In this document: piece by piece, positions 1-11,002 of the stretch
How the letters are laid out: the number at the start of each line of letters is the position of its first letter
How positions within the stretch are numbered: the first letter of the stretch is position 1
Origin: Omphiscola glabra
Lineage: Eukaryota > Mollusca > Gastropoda > Lymnaeidae
Reading direction: 5' to 3'
DNA: 64,000 nucleotides
Assembly (NCBI GenBank): GCA_964017045.1
Contig: OZ024807.1
Coordinates: 21,436,053 to 21,500,052 of the forward strand
The notes under the pieces: model-generated
Database searches by the model: none
What the model was told of the DNA's origin: nothing
Seen by the model: the letters and a program-made list of their open reading frames with translations, nothing else
Translations under genes and position numbers: made by a program

Positions 1-1590
1 CAGCAATTTAAAAAAAAAAAAAAAAACTTATTTTTTTCAAGTGATATGCATTTTCTCAAAAATTTAATGCGGCATATACATATAAGCGTATATTTTGCGT
101 AAACCGGACTTAGTGTTAAGAAACTGGGATATAATTTAAAAAGTAACATCTACTGTTGATGGATAAACAAAATAATCAAACTACGTTTGGAAAACTGTGT
201 ATGTATGATGAGTTTGAAAATGTCATTTTGTGTGTCAAACAAACTAAAAACAAAATGGAAATAAAGACTCTTTTGCGTATTATTATTATTAATTATTTTT
301 TTTAATTTTAATTATAGAAATACATCAGTAAACATACACGTTCAAAACGTCTCTCTTACTAAATATTAAAACAAATTATGTACATATGAAGATTAGCCTA
401 AGAATTAACTTAAAGCCTATTTTAAAATAGATTAAAAGTTGCTATTATAGATGTTGCATTATTTTTATACATGCACTTTTCACATCCTTTTTTTAAAATA
501 AATGAAATTAATATTTAAAATATAGAGTGACAGAGCTAGGTGTCTTGTTAAAAGGGCTATTTGTAACATTCATGTTCTCTGTTCCTCCTAATGTTGGGAC
601 ACAGTGTTGCCAAAAAGCTTTGCCGATCCATTTATTGATTTTTTCCCCCGCCATACATTATTGATTCAACAGGCTCAACCAAGCGCCCATTATAATGTCA
701 AATATTAATGTTAATTTAAGTCCATAACCTCCTCTCTTTCGTCTGAATTTCCCTTTGCCGATGAAGAGAATGCCTATTTTTAATTTTATAGTTTCCAGAA
801 TTAATTAACTGTATTTCTTATGTCTTTGATTTTTAAAAATCAATGAATTTTTTTAACTAACCATTACTACAGCCCTAACCATGAACCGTTACACATTGAA
901 ATATTAGATTGGGAAACCCCGATGACACGTCATAACGGATTTTCCCAAATTTACTTCACAAATCATATAGTTTTCTAGTCAAGACTACATACAAATAGAG
1001 AGAAATGCCTAAACTATTTTAGAAGACTGTTTTGAAAGGTAAATATATATAAATATAGATTTTGCATGCCCCACCATAGCCTAGGTGTCGTAAAATGTGT
1101 ACTAATATTATAATTATTGTACGACTTGGCATTGAGCACACCCTAGCTGCGTGACTCACTCTCCGCGTCTGGGTCTTGTTGTTTGGATAGCCACAAAATC
1201 AACAATGGCGTCCAAAAGTTTGAGGGTAATCCCTAATATTTTGGCGCATTTTATTATTTCTACAGAAATAAAATAAAAATCAATTTTTACCTCATGGCAC
1301 TACATTAAAACACTTCAGTGGATATTATAATATGTATTTATCGTTTTCCGAATGTTTTGTCATTGGTTTTAAACTGACATTTTAATATAAAACATGTATT
1401 TCCAGTGTCTGTCAATTGTTTGTTTTGTTTTGGCCCATTTAGCCGGTGTGCGGCCAGATTTTTTGCCAGTCTCAGACCACATGTATTATTCATACGGTTA
1501 AAGAAATGTAAAAATAATTGACAATTATGTCAGTTTCGGGGCATCAGCTTAAACTGTGGTGTAAGGACCGGGCTCTCTCGAGCGTTGAAG
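1..1590. other. AT-rich intergenic DNA, no gene seen
   Basis: The stretch is AT-rich with many stop codons in all frames, short poly-A and poly-T runs, and no exon bounded by good splice sites. I recognise no transposon domain in it. Confidence 0.5.
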
Positions 1591-3100
1591 GTCCCGTCGT
1601 GAAGTCCAGACACCGTAGGCCGATTTAATGCGGTCTGTGCCAGTCTGAAGGTTAAAAATGTCATAGCTTGTTCAGCTGTTCAGGGGTCGCCTACAACCAT
1701 CAGAAAAACTTATTTCTGTAGTAATTTAATGATTGGGGGTCACCACAACATGAGGAAGATTGAGAACCACTGTTCTAATGGATTTCCAACGTTTTGTTTT
1801 TATGAATCTGATAATCGGCATCACGCCCGCTACGCTCTCCCTTTCCCTCAGAGTGTGATCATCAGAAACACGTACGCTCCAATTCCTCCCCCCCCCCCTC
1901 TCTCTCTCTCTCTCTCAGTGCGCTCGAAGTATACGGATAGCCCCTTAAAGTTGAAGCCATGGTAGGGAGGAGGGGGGAGGATTTGGAGTTGATTACCAAG
2001 GCAGTGGACACACACATCACCATTAACTTGTGAATAAAGTTATCTGACCAAAAGTAACCGTGACTTGGCATTATGTCACTATATCAAAGAATGACAACGT
2101 AGGAGATTCAAGGGTGATGTAAGCTGACCAGAGAAACCGCGAAACAGTGGGCCAGGCAACAGAACGCCAAGCTCGGAGTCTCGACGTAATAGGATTCAAC
2201 CGACATCAAAGAGCGACCGATGTCCACGCCACTGAAGGGAACCAGAGGCATGGCTCGAGCACGTGGTGTTGATGTAAGACTTTTGTTTAACTAGGGCTGA
2301 AGTTGATAAATTAATAGCCCGGGTGGGGGGAGAGTTTGTGATAATGCGTGCATTTTTAAAAAAAAATATGGTGATTGAGAAATTGGGGGTGGGGAGATCG
2401 GCCTTGATATGTCGCATAAGAGATGGAATCGGTGGGCCGTCGAGCGCGAGCTCTTAATGCCCCCCCCCCCCGGCGCCTCCCCACACAGTCCAGCGTACTG
2501 AAGGATTTAACCCGCCGCCAGACCGTGCGGAAGGGCGCCGGGAACCTCCCTCTTGACCTAGGGAGGCCCAGTCGACCAAGGACGCTGCGTTTAAAGCGTC
2601 CGTAGTCCACTCTCTGTGGGTCTGGACGGCTTTTGCTTCCACTCCGGTGGTTTGGTGTTGCGTTGCCAACCCCCACCGCCCAGGGAGTCTTTCGGTCGGG
2701 ACGTTGGTAGTGGCGAGACGAAACGGTTGCCTAGGAGCGGCTTTCTCACGGCCGCGTAGCTAAAATCATCAACATGGGTTTTAGTGACCACCCAAGTTTC
2801 ATATCCATTAACAGCAACTAGTAATCATGTTAGTGGCAGCTCCCGTTGCGTTGGGAGTCATACGTTTGGCCGGGGTTTTTTGACTTCGGGTGGACAAGTC
2901 CCCCCTACTAGTCTGCCACGCCGCGAAGAGGCAAAACCCCATGTGGACGCCCCCAAGTCACCCTGGGGACGCTGCCGCTTACTCAGCACATTATTACGCA
3001 GCCTTGATATCGTGGGGTCAATACGTTGTCCGTGATTAGTCAGCTCTAATTTGAGCTCCCCTCCCCCTTTTTCGTATGCCAATGAGCTTAAGTTGACTGA
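1590..3100. other. GC-rich island of unknown nature
   Basis: The segment is clearly richer in G+C than its surroundings, most of all from 2420 to 3060. It contains a (CT)n tract near 1898-1917 and C-runs near 1888 and 2461. Several short overlapping open frames exist on both strands, but none has a recognisable motif, and they overlap each other as expected in GC-rich DNA. It could be an untranslated part of a transposable element or a CpG-type regulatory island. I cannot decide from the sequence. Confidence 0.4.
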
Positions 3101-3188
3101 TTTACGCTAAGTAAAATGAGGGTGAAGGCTGGTGATTATATATAATAAGACGGACTCATTTTGAGGTATTAATGGTAGTGGGATCACT

Positions 3189-4235
3189 TTGATGAAAATG
3201 GCAGGACGACCAAGATTAACCCAAATTCAAATTGTTGATCCAACGGAAATTTTAAATGATGCAGCAGTTCGGACTGAGATTTGGTTTATGCGCACACTAT
3301 GTGAATCAACAAATAATGTTAATACAACAATGGAATTTCTAGCAAGGCGCTCCCTTTTAAAGAACACAATGGAATGCAACAATTGCAATGTGGCTTGTAA
3401 GCTGGCTACCTACAATCAAGGTATTGATAAACAAAGTCCTAAAGTGTTCAAATAGTGGTGTGAGGAAAAGTATACGAGATGGCTCATTTTTACCAGGAGC
3501 CATCTACCATTATCTAAACTATTCATTCTCATGTACTGTTTCGCCAATGATTTTCCTCAAGATGCTACAAAGCATGAGTCACAAATACAGAACCAAAACA
3601 CCGTGATTGACTGGTTTAATTTTATTCGAGAGGATATAGGGATATATCTGAACCAGCATGCAACTCAGATTGGTGGCTTTGATGATAATGGGGAGCCCAT
3701 GGTGGTTGAGCTTGACGAATCCAAATATTTTCATAGGAAATACCACAGAGGAGCGTGGCGTCAAGGCCACTGGGTTTTTGGTGGAATAGAAAGGTCCACT
3801 GGAAAATGCTTCCTAGTGGAAGTTCCAGACAGAACAGCTGGAACCCTTGAAAACATTATCGTCCAACAGGTTTTGCCAGGGACACACATAATAACAGATG
3901 GATGGGCAGGCTATAGAAACATAGGGCAATTGTCCCATGGGATATTCATGCATTCCGTTGTGGTGCATGAAAGAAATTTTGTTGATCCCAACGATTCAGA
4001 AGTACACACACAAAACATAGAAAATCTGTGGATGCGCGCCAAACGTAAATTGAAAAGACAATACGGAACAAGTGAGACATTGTTTCCATCATATTTAAAG
4101 GAGTTTCAGTTCCGTTGCAATATCACAAAGTTTAAGGTGTTCAACGAACTTTTGATTGTGTTAATTAAAAGGACGATATCCTGTTTAAAGCATTTTAAAC
4201 AGTTGAGTTTTTTTCTTGGACTTCTCAGAGCATAA
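3189..4235 (+). mobile_element. Merlin-type DNA transposon, decayed DDE transposase (IS1595/ISXO2-like)
   Basis: The transposase cuts and pastes its own element using a DDE-type catalytic core. The 234-residue frame from 3531 contains the ISXO2-like core: D62 in VELDESKY, D123 in IITDGWAGY and E164 in TQNIENLW, which fits a D-D-E triad. Conserved KYHRGAW and HWVFGGIER blocks lie between them. Upstream, a zinc-ribbon-like N-terminal part (CNNC near 3372, then KCSNSGVRKSIRDGSF in another frame near 3440) and the SHLPLSKL segment are split over three reading frames. At least two frameshifts have therefore occurred and the protein cannot be made as one chain. This family is known in animals as Merlin. 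I could not find convincing terminal inverted repeats or a target-site duplication, so the element edges are undefined; the coordinates cover only the coding remnant. Confidence 0.85.
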
Positions 4236-4399
4236 AAGGTAATATCTTTTTAATTTATTTGTTTTGTACCATTTAGTCTTTGTGTTACCGGTAGCTGAAA
4301 AGGACTTTTGCCGATGTCGTTATTGTATACTTTATACTTAAATCTCCTATCGGATTGTTATTGCTTTCAATATTTCTATAATGTTCCATGATACACATA

Positions 4400-4556
4400 A
4401 GGGTCATCCATAAATGACGTTACTCACATTTTTTACCCCTTCCCCCATCATCACAAATCGTCCCAAAAAGTTAGCCCCCACCCTCAAATATAACATCACA
4501 AATCTCTGCATCCCCCCCCCCCTATAAAAAGTCACTGTGTCCACTAATGACCTTTT
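4400..4556. mobile_element. Possible short MITE with GGTCAT ends
   Basis: The segment begins AAGGGTCATCCATAAATGAC and ends in a sequence whose reverse complement starts AAAGGTCATTAGT, so the two ends form an imperfect inverted repeat. The interior is C-rich and has no open frame. A small non-autonomous DNA transposon is the simplest reading, but the target-site duplication is unclear. Confidence 0.35.
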
Positions 4557-4569
4557 AAAGAATGAAGCG

Positions 4570-4825
4570 GCTCGCACTCGGGTACCAGAAGTGAGGGGTT
4601 GGGATTTAAAAAAAAATATTTAAAATATTTTCGATGGATTTGTAAGACAAAATGAGGTATCAAATGAAAGATAATGGAATGGACTATACGTTTGTAAACT
4701 TAATTCTTCAGTTTAACTAAAATAAGCTACCACAAATGACATCCGAATAGTATTTAAATTTAGTCAAAATGGACCCAGACACGCACCGCCGCCATTCGGA
4801 CCCGGGTCCCATTAGACTTTAAAGA
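4570..4825 (+). repeat. Dispersed repeat, copy 1 (partner at 38005..38262)
   Basis: It starts near GGGTACCAGAAGTGAGGGG and continues through a CACAAATGACATC segment to a quasi-palindromic block (AGTCAAAATGGACCC ... GGGTCCCATTAGACT). The same components occur in inverted order at 38005..38262, so this is a dispersed repeat family in this genome. No coding capacity was seen. Confidence 0.65.
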
Positions 4826-4829
4826 AATT

Positions 4830-6120
4830 CACCTCCCGTAGATATCATATTACTGCACCCGAGTCAGAAACATTTCACTATAACAGTGGTTTTTAACCAG
4901 AGGTAAAAGTACCTTCCCAGCCCTGAGGTATGGAAGACCAGAAAATAGTATTCAGTGGCGTAGCTAGGAGGCTGCGGACCTCACCGGGTGACACCATCTC
5001 AGGGGGTGACAAAAAGTTGAAAAATTGCGTATATACAGAGCATACACTGCTGTTTCTAACCGAATATCCATAAAACGATTACAGATGACACGTTTATTTT
5101 CCACCCATGTTACCAATCAAAATGCGGTTTTATTTAAATTTCAAGGTTGTTCGTCGGCAATTCGGTTACCTTATTATTAGATCAGAAATCCTCCGTTTTG
5201 AGAGCATTTACTAAGATACCCCCCCCCCCCACGCGGTCAACCATTTTCGTTCCATCCCCCTTCATGTTGTAGGCCCCCTAGTCCTAATTATATTCTATGA
5301 TTCCTATGTCCACATAAAATAATAATAAACGTCCTATTTATTGTAAAGAAATGTAAGAATTAATTGAAAAACCACATATCTGAATATCCAATTTTATTAG
5401 TGAAACAAGACCTTTATTTCACAGTAGTAAACCGATAATAGATACCTAAAATATGTGAGAACTTAATATTTAAAATTGTTAGCCTACCACTTGTTTAGAA
5501 AGAAATATCGGACACCTAGACATAATTAAAGTAATAAAATAAATACAACATATTTATTTTAATCTAGATACATCCAATTGGGCAAATTTTATAAGGTATC
5601 TTTAAGGACAGAAGAGTTATCCACATTTTACCACAGTGGCGCCGTGAAAGACAAAAGATTCATTAAAATGTACTTCTTTTGATCTCGTAAAATGTGTTAA
5701 ATTGTTGTTGTATTCCAACAAAAAGATGGTACTTTAATTTTAAAAATACGGCTGATTTTTAGAAGCTTATCCGTGACGTCATTTGCGTGGATTCACTCCC
5801 CTTATTTTTTTTATTAGAGTTATATTTTCCTTAAATTACGATGGCATGTTTTTTTAATTAATTTTGTATTGGTTGATTAAATATAATGATACAATTTGAT
5901 TGGTTGGCTGATTTAGTATTTTATGTCGTCTGCCATGATGACCACACGTGTTTTATTCGTGTTTCATTAATTTTTGGATATTCTTTTCGTTGGAACCTGA
6001 AATAAAGTGTGTAAAAGTGTATTCCATGAAAATGTAAGTTGGGTTTTCATTACTTCTTTATTTTATAATTAATTTTGGCCACTTTTCTTTGTTTTTTTTT
6101 AAACTTTCCTACTTTTCAGG
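4830..6120. other. Intergenic, with one CAGTGGCGTAGCTAGG transposon-like end
   Basis: No exon is supported. At 4953 the sequence CAGTGGCGTAGCTAGG resembles the terminal repeat of a widespread animal DNA transposon family. Related ends occur at 15610, 20466-20479 (inverted) and 51225. The other end of this copy was not found. Confidence 0.35.
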
Positions 6121-6179
6121 GTCCAAAACCCAGCGCCACGTTAGGCTAAGGCGAGAGTGTCAAAACGCTGGTTCCGATA

Positions 6180-6363
6180 GGGTCAAAACCCTGTTAGGGA
6201 GAAGGTCAAAACCCTGTTAGGGAGAGGGTCAAAACCCTGCTAGGGAGAGGGTCAAAACCCTGTTAGGGAGAGGGTCAAAACTCTGTTAGGGAGCGGGTCA
6301 AAACCCTGTTAGAGAGAGGGTCAAAACCCTGTTAGGGAGAGGGTCAAAACCCTGTTAGGGAGG
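6180..6363. repeat. 23-bp minisatellite, 8 units
   Basis: There are eight consecutive units close to GGTCAAAACCCTGTTAGGGAG plus two bases, with a few substitutions. Each unit holds AACCCT and TTAGGG facing each other, so each can form a small hairpin. A related degenerate unit precedes the array (6121-6179), and TTAGGG-like motifs follow it. Confidence 0.9.
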
Positions 6364-6810
6364 AATTTAGGGTTCAGGTTAGGGTGAGGGATAGATTTAG
6401 ATCATTTTTTCATTTTTAAAAACTTTTTATTCGTAATTTTAGCAAAAAAACATGAGTTATTTTATTTTTGTAATGCCCCCACCCTTATTATCTCTCTAGC
6501 TCTTCTAAACAGAATTGTTTGTACAAAAAAAAAGTACATCATAAGAGACATGAGAATAAAACATAAAATTTGGTAACATCATTAAAAAAGAAAAATAATA
6601 ATAAATTGACTTTTATTTCAAAAATTAACCTTTACGGTTTTGACTTTCTTGGTCTTTAAAAATGCAAACATGCCAATCACAAATATCAACATTCTTCACC
6701 TTACTACTTTTAATGGGCCAAATCACAAAAACCAAAAGTCTGCTTTTTCTATGGGATATTGCAAATAGTTCTTTATACTATTCAGTTTTGAACATTTCCA
6801 TGAAGCCATA
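6364..6810. other. AT-rich intergenic DNA
   Basis: Low-complexity AT-rich sequence with no supported gene or mobile element. Confidence 0.5.
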
Positions 6811-6814
6811 AATC

Positions 6815-7080
6815 ATAGACGCAAAGATTGTGATAATTAATTTTAGACTTAATGAGAGGATCGGGTAAGATTCTGTGAAGTCACTCCCATTTAGCTAGCA
6901 ATCTTTGACTGTTGTCTTATTGTGATTCGCTGTTCTGATGCCAAGCTGCTCTGGTGGCAACACTTTTTCTGGGGACAGCCTGTTCTGGTGGCAACACTTT
7001 TATGGTGACAGCCTGTTCTCTAGGAAATCTTCTCTGGTGACATAATCTAGTGACACCCTTTTCTTGACAGCAATCCTACT
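6815..7080. repeat. Degenerate dispersed repeat with CTGGTGGCAAC motif
   Basis: Variants of TGTTCTGGTGGCAACAC recur every 30 to 40 bases between 6930 and 7060. The flanking sequence (CATAAATCATAGACGC) resembles a flank at 19620, and the same motif family recurs at 19690-19770 and 20010-20340. This points to a dispersed repeat with an internal degenerate tandem array. Confidence 0.5.
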
Positions 7081-7299
7081 TCTTTTGGCTCCAACTTGTG
7101 CTGGAATCCCGCTCTTGCAATTAACTGCATTCAGTTATGAAACCGACGGTTGGGAATTTGTCAACTTTGCAACGTTCCATTTGGAATCACTCGTACCTGC
7201 ACTGAGGGTGTTCTCGGATCAGTTCACCTTATTTAAAGACGCAACTGTGCGGCTATACACAAGAGTGTGTCTTTGTGTACTTTAAAATGAAAAATATAT

Positions 7300-8800
7300 T
7301 TCGAGCGCTCTCTTCGGTGCAGTATTAACCTTCTTTAGTTGCTCCGCGACTACTTGAACATAAGAGAAATCGGACTTCTTTACCGTATAATATATGATGA
7401 CATCTACGTCACGGTTGGGCAGACTGGAGTATGTTACTCCAAAGTAATTTAATATAAAAATCTGAGGGTGAATTCCTTGAATTATTATCTTATTTATTTT
7501 TAATTTCAGTGACCTTGAAAAAAAGAGCCAATTATTTTAAGAATGTATGACTAAAGCCCGTGATATTTATGTAAATTTGTTAGGGACTATCATAAAGTTT
7601 CTATAAATGTTTGTGTCTAAACGTATAAATACAGCACTTATGTTAACTTCATACGATCCAATTGTCTTCAATTTTCTTTTTCGAACGCGCTGTTTATTAC
7701 ACAAAAAAAGAGGGCTTTCAAATCGAAATGCGACAAACATTTAATAGCGTCAACTGAGCATTAGAGGTTTTAAAGGAAATAATGCATAACTTTTTTATGA
7801 AAATGTGTAATAAAATTATTTCGTGAGCAGACTGCATGAAGAAAAAAAGCGCTACCTGACATTTTTTTTCATAACATCTTTTTATTCATAAATAAACTTC
7901 ATTTTTCAATATGTTAAGAAATAAGTCAGAACATTTTATGAACAATTTATGAGCATTTGACAAACTTATAAAAGACTGTAAAATTTGTGAAACAAGGTAA
8001 ACAATTTATATTTTTATTAAAATCACCCCATGCCCCCCCCCCCCTCTTAAACCGTACTGTGTTGAAAGAATATGTACAGGTTATTAATAATTTCCCAGTT
8101 TAAAATCATCTACACATGACAAAATATATCAGTAGACAATTTAAACTTTTTGTACACAGACAAGTATTTTTTTTTAAACAACAAAGGTGTCACCTGTGTC
8201 AATTTTTTGTTCTTTTTATATTTTAGGGTCAATTTTTTGATCATTTTGGCTCCTGGTTTGATTCAAATTTTGCCTTCTCTTAGATGTGTTGTCGTCCAAT
8301 GCTAACGAGTCCCAACCACCCGGGGTGCTCGGGATGTTGGCTTTATTGTGGATTTAATTGTTTATTTTTCTTTAATTCATAATTTATAGCATACTTAATA
8401 ATTTCTTAAAAACATCTTTGCGCTCAGAAAACAATTGGATGGATCCTACTGCATTTTGTGTTATTTACATTTGAGGCACTTGGAACACAAGTTGGTGGAC
8501 AACTAAAACTTTCTTCCCTCTGATGTAAGTAAGCCTGGCTTTGTAGCTGAGATAAACTTAGGAGAGGTAACAGGTCGGTCATCTTCTTTTAAATCACATG
8601 CTTTTATCCTGTGTATGTAACAGAACAAGTTATATCATACAGGCTAATTCGATTGTTTGGGGAAAAAGTTATATTGGCCTATGATCAATAATACTTGACG
8701 TCATGTGTATTTCCAATTTTCATAGCTCCCAATAGTTAATAAATACCATGACTTTAAAAAAAAAAAAAAACACCAAAAAATACGTCTCTTGAATATTTTT
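7300..8800. other. AT-rich intergenic DNA
   Basis: Poly-A, poly-T and poly-C runs and many stops in all frames. Nothing supportable as a gene. Confidence 0.5.
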
Positions 8801-8805
8801 ATTTA

Positions 8806-8990
8806 TAACACGCCCTAAGGTCAAAGTTCGTGTCTTTTGGGACGAAATATTTCATAACAATTTACAAAACAAGTAGTTGTCAAAGTTCATGTTCTTTATG
8901 ATGAAATGTATCATCGTAAGTAATTTTACAACACGCAGAGGTCGAAGTTCATGTTCTTTAGGATGAAATATTTCATAATCATTATCTCTA
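8806..8990. repeat. Three degenerate units of about 60 bp
   Basis: The segment GTTCATGTTCTTTAGGATGA followed by ATTTCATAA recurs three times with substitutions, each preceded by an ACACGC- or GTC-type lead. This is an old short tandem repeat. Confidence 0.6.
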
Positions 8991-8999
8991 AAAAATATG

Positions 9000-10500
9000 T
9001 TTACATTCCGTAGGAAAATTCGCTAAGAATAACTACTTCAAGATTATCCTATGTCTAATGGAATAAAACATTCACACGTTATAAAATGAAAAATTTAAGA
9101 AAGTGCATTTTGAACAGAGACGTTAATATTTTAAAATGCTTTACAAAAAATAAACAGATGCATTATAATGAACAACAACATATAATATAAGACACAAAAA
9201 CATAGAAAAATTAAACTTAAAAACTAAATTGCTGGTATTTACTACTTCACTGGGCAGTAATGGACGATTATCATCGAAATAATGAATTATAATCACTTGA
9301 TTCTGGTTCTCAAGTATTTTGCTCAGAAAATTTTGATAGCAATTAATTGATATTTTCTCTAGTATAACTCGTATTCAAAGCGATTGCCTTGTAACGTCGA
9401 ATTTCGTCCAACAAAATGTGGCTAAAATTGCGACTCTCGCTGACTCACGACACGTGTTTTTCGCGCTCAAATGTACGATTTAAAAATATAAACAATTAGC
9501 TGTGTATAGAAAGTTACGTCTGTATATAAAAAGAATGACAGTGAGAGCTCAATAACACTAGTAATAACAGAATTATATTAGAAGAAACCTTCTTTTTAGA
9601 ACTGGAACACTGGTTTCGTAATAAAGAAGCTTGTGGCTTGGCAACTAGCGTATAATTTTTGTCTTGTATACGACAGTTTGGCCTAGTCATTGAATCTAAA
9701 CACAATAAAACATTTTTGAAATTAAGTAGCCTATGAACTTCTACCAATTTTTTAATATATTTTTTTTTTATATTTCTTTTGTGTGTAAAAATGTAATGAA
9801 CAACATAATTTGAGGGAACGGGTAAGGAAATTCGCCCACAACTCATTTATTTTTTTAATCATTACGTACAGAAAAAAAAATTTAGTGGATTTCTCTGTTT
9901 TTGTAATATTATTGTATTTTCCAGGCTGATGGTAAATGTGGCCTATAGGTTTAATTTAAAAATGGTTGATGTCCGTTTGCAGAAAAATCAAACTAAATAT
10001 ATTGGAAACGTTGGCGAAAAGCAACATAGGTGTATTGATGCATTTTCGATTGCTGTCTACCATTTTTTTCAGCTAGCTATTATTTCCTAGATATATATTG
10101 GCTTGTTTTGTTTTCGGTTGCAATGTAATGTAATACTTTGAATGGGTGTGCTCGGATGTAGTTTTGTAGTGTTGCGTTTTGTATTTCAATGTGGTTTATT
10201 TCTTTTTTTAATGTGGTTGACTTTTGTACCGCTCTTCCAGCCATTGTGGATGAAGCGTGATCTTCAAATACAATTTTATTATTACCATTATTATTATTTT
10301 AATTAAATACTGGAAGATTTTGGCACAGTTTGGTAACAGTTCTGGGCAAATGTCAACACCATAGATGCTTTGTATCATAACATCTATCAGACTGTCGATT
10401 GACACATATCTTTTTTTTTTGAAGTATGCTTCTTCCAGTCACCCATGCAAAGTATATTATATTTTATTCCTTGTAAAATTAAAATATAAATAGATTGTTT
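9000..10500. other. Intergenic DNA upstream of gene A
   Basis: AT-rich with no recognised coding exon. It may hold regulatory sequence for the receptor gene that starts near 10.9 kb, but I can point to no specific element. Confidence 0.4.
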
Positions 10501-10515
10501 AAAATGATTTAAAGT

Positions 10516-10745
10516 GCTTCCTTTCATGTGGCGTGTTCTAGCTTCCTTTCATGTGGCGTGTTCTAGCTTCCTTTCATGTGGCGTGTTCTAGCTTCCTTTC
10601 ATGTGGCGTGTTCTAGCTTCCTTTCATGTGGCGTGTTCTAGCTTCCGTTCATGTGGCGTGTTCTAGCTTCCTTTCATGCGGCGTATTCTAGCTTCCTTTC
10701 ATGTGGCGTGTTCTAGCTTCCTTTCATGTGGCGTTTTCTAGCTTC
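10516..10745. repeat. 25-bp minisatellite, about 9 units
   Basis: About nine units of GCTTCCTTTCATGTGGCGTG plus TTCTA lie head to tail with very few differences, which indicates recent expansion. The array ends about 200 bp upstream of the ATG of gene A, so it lies in its promoter or leader region. Confidence 0.95.
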
Positions 10746-10950
10746 TTTAAAAAAAAAATACTTGTAACCCAGAAAATCTTTTGCGGCTCCCATTTTATTT
10801 TGTTTTTTTTAAATGACGTAAAGAATATATGTGTATTTATTTTTATTTATGTATTCTATATTTTCAGGGACATTTAATGAGGATTTAACACCACACAAGT
10901 CGAGTAAATAGCACAGTTTACATTGGGTGATCACACGGGAAATCAACAAT

Positions 10951-11002
10951 ATGTCTGGTCTCGTTTCTTTAAAGATAGTTTCTGCCTTCTTGGCTTGCGT
11001 AT
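10951..11002 (+). CDS. Gene A exon 1: signal peptide
   Basis: Encodes MSGLVSLKIVSAFLACV plus one base (phase 1), with donor GTGAGT. A plausible acceptor (TATTTTCAG) at 10859-10867 suggests the leader of this exon starts at 10868, after a 5' UTR intron. The hydrophobic core continues over the junction into exon 2. Confidence 0.8.

Noticed and set aside
2356..3082. Several overlapping frames in the GC-rich segment
   Set aside because: Frames on both strands overlap heavily and show no motif or splice context, as expected where stop codons are rare because of base composition.
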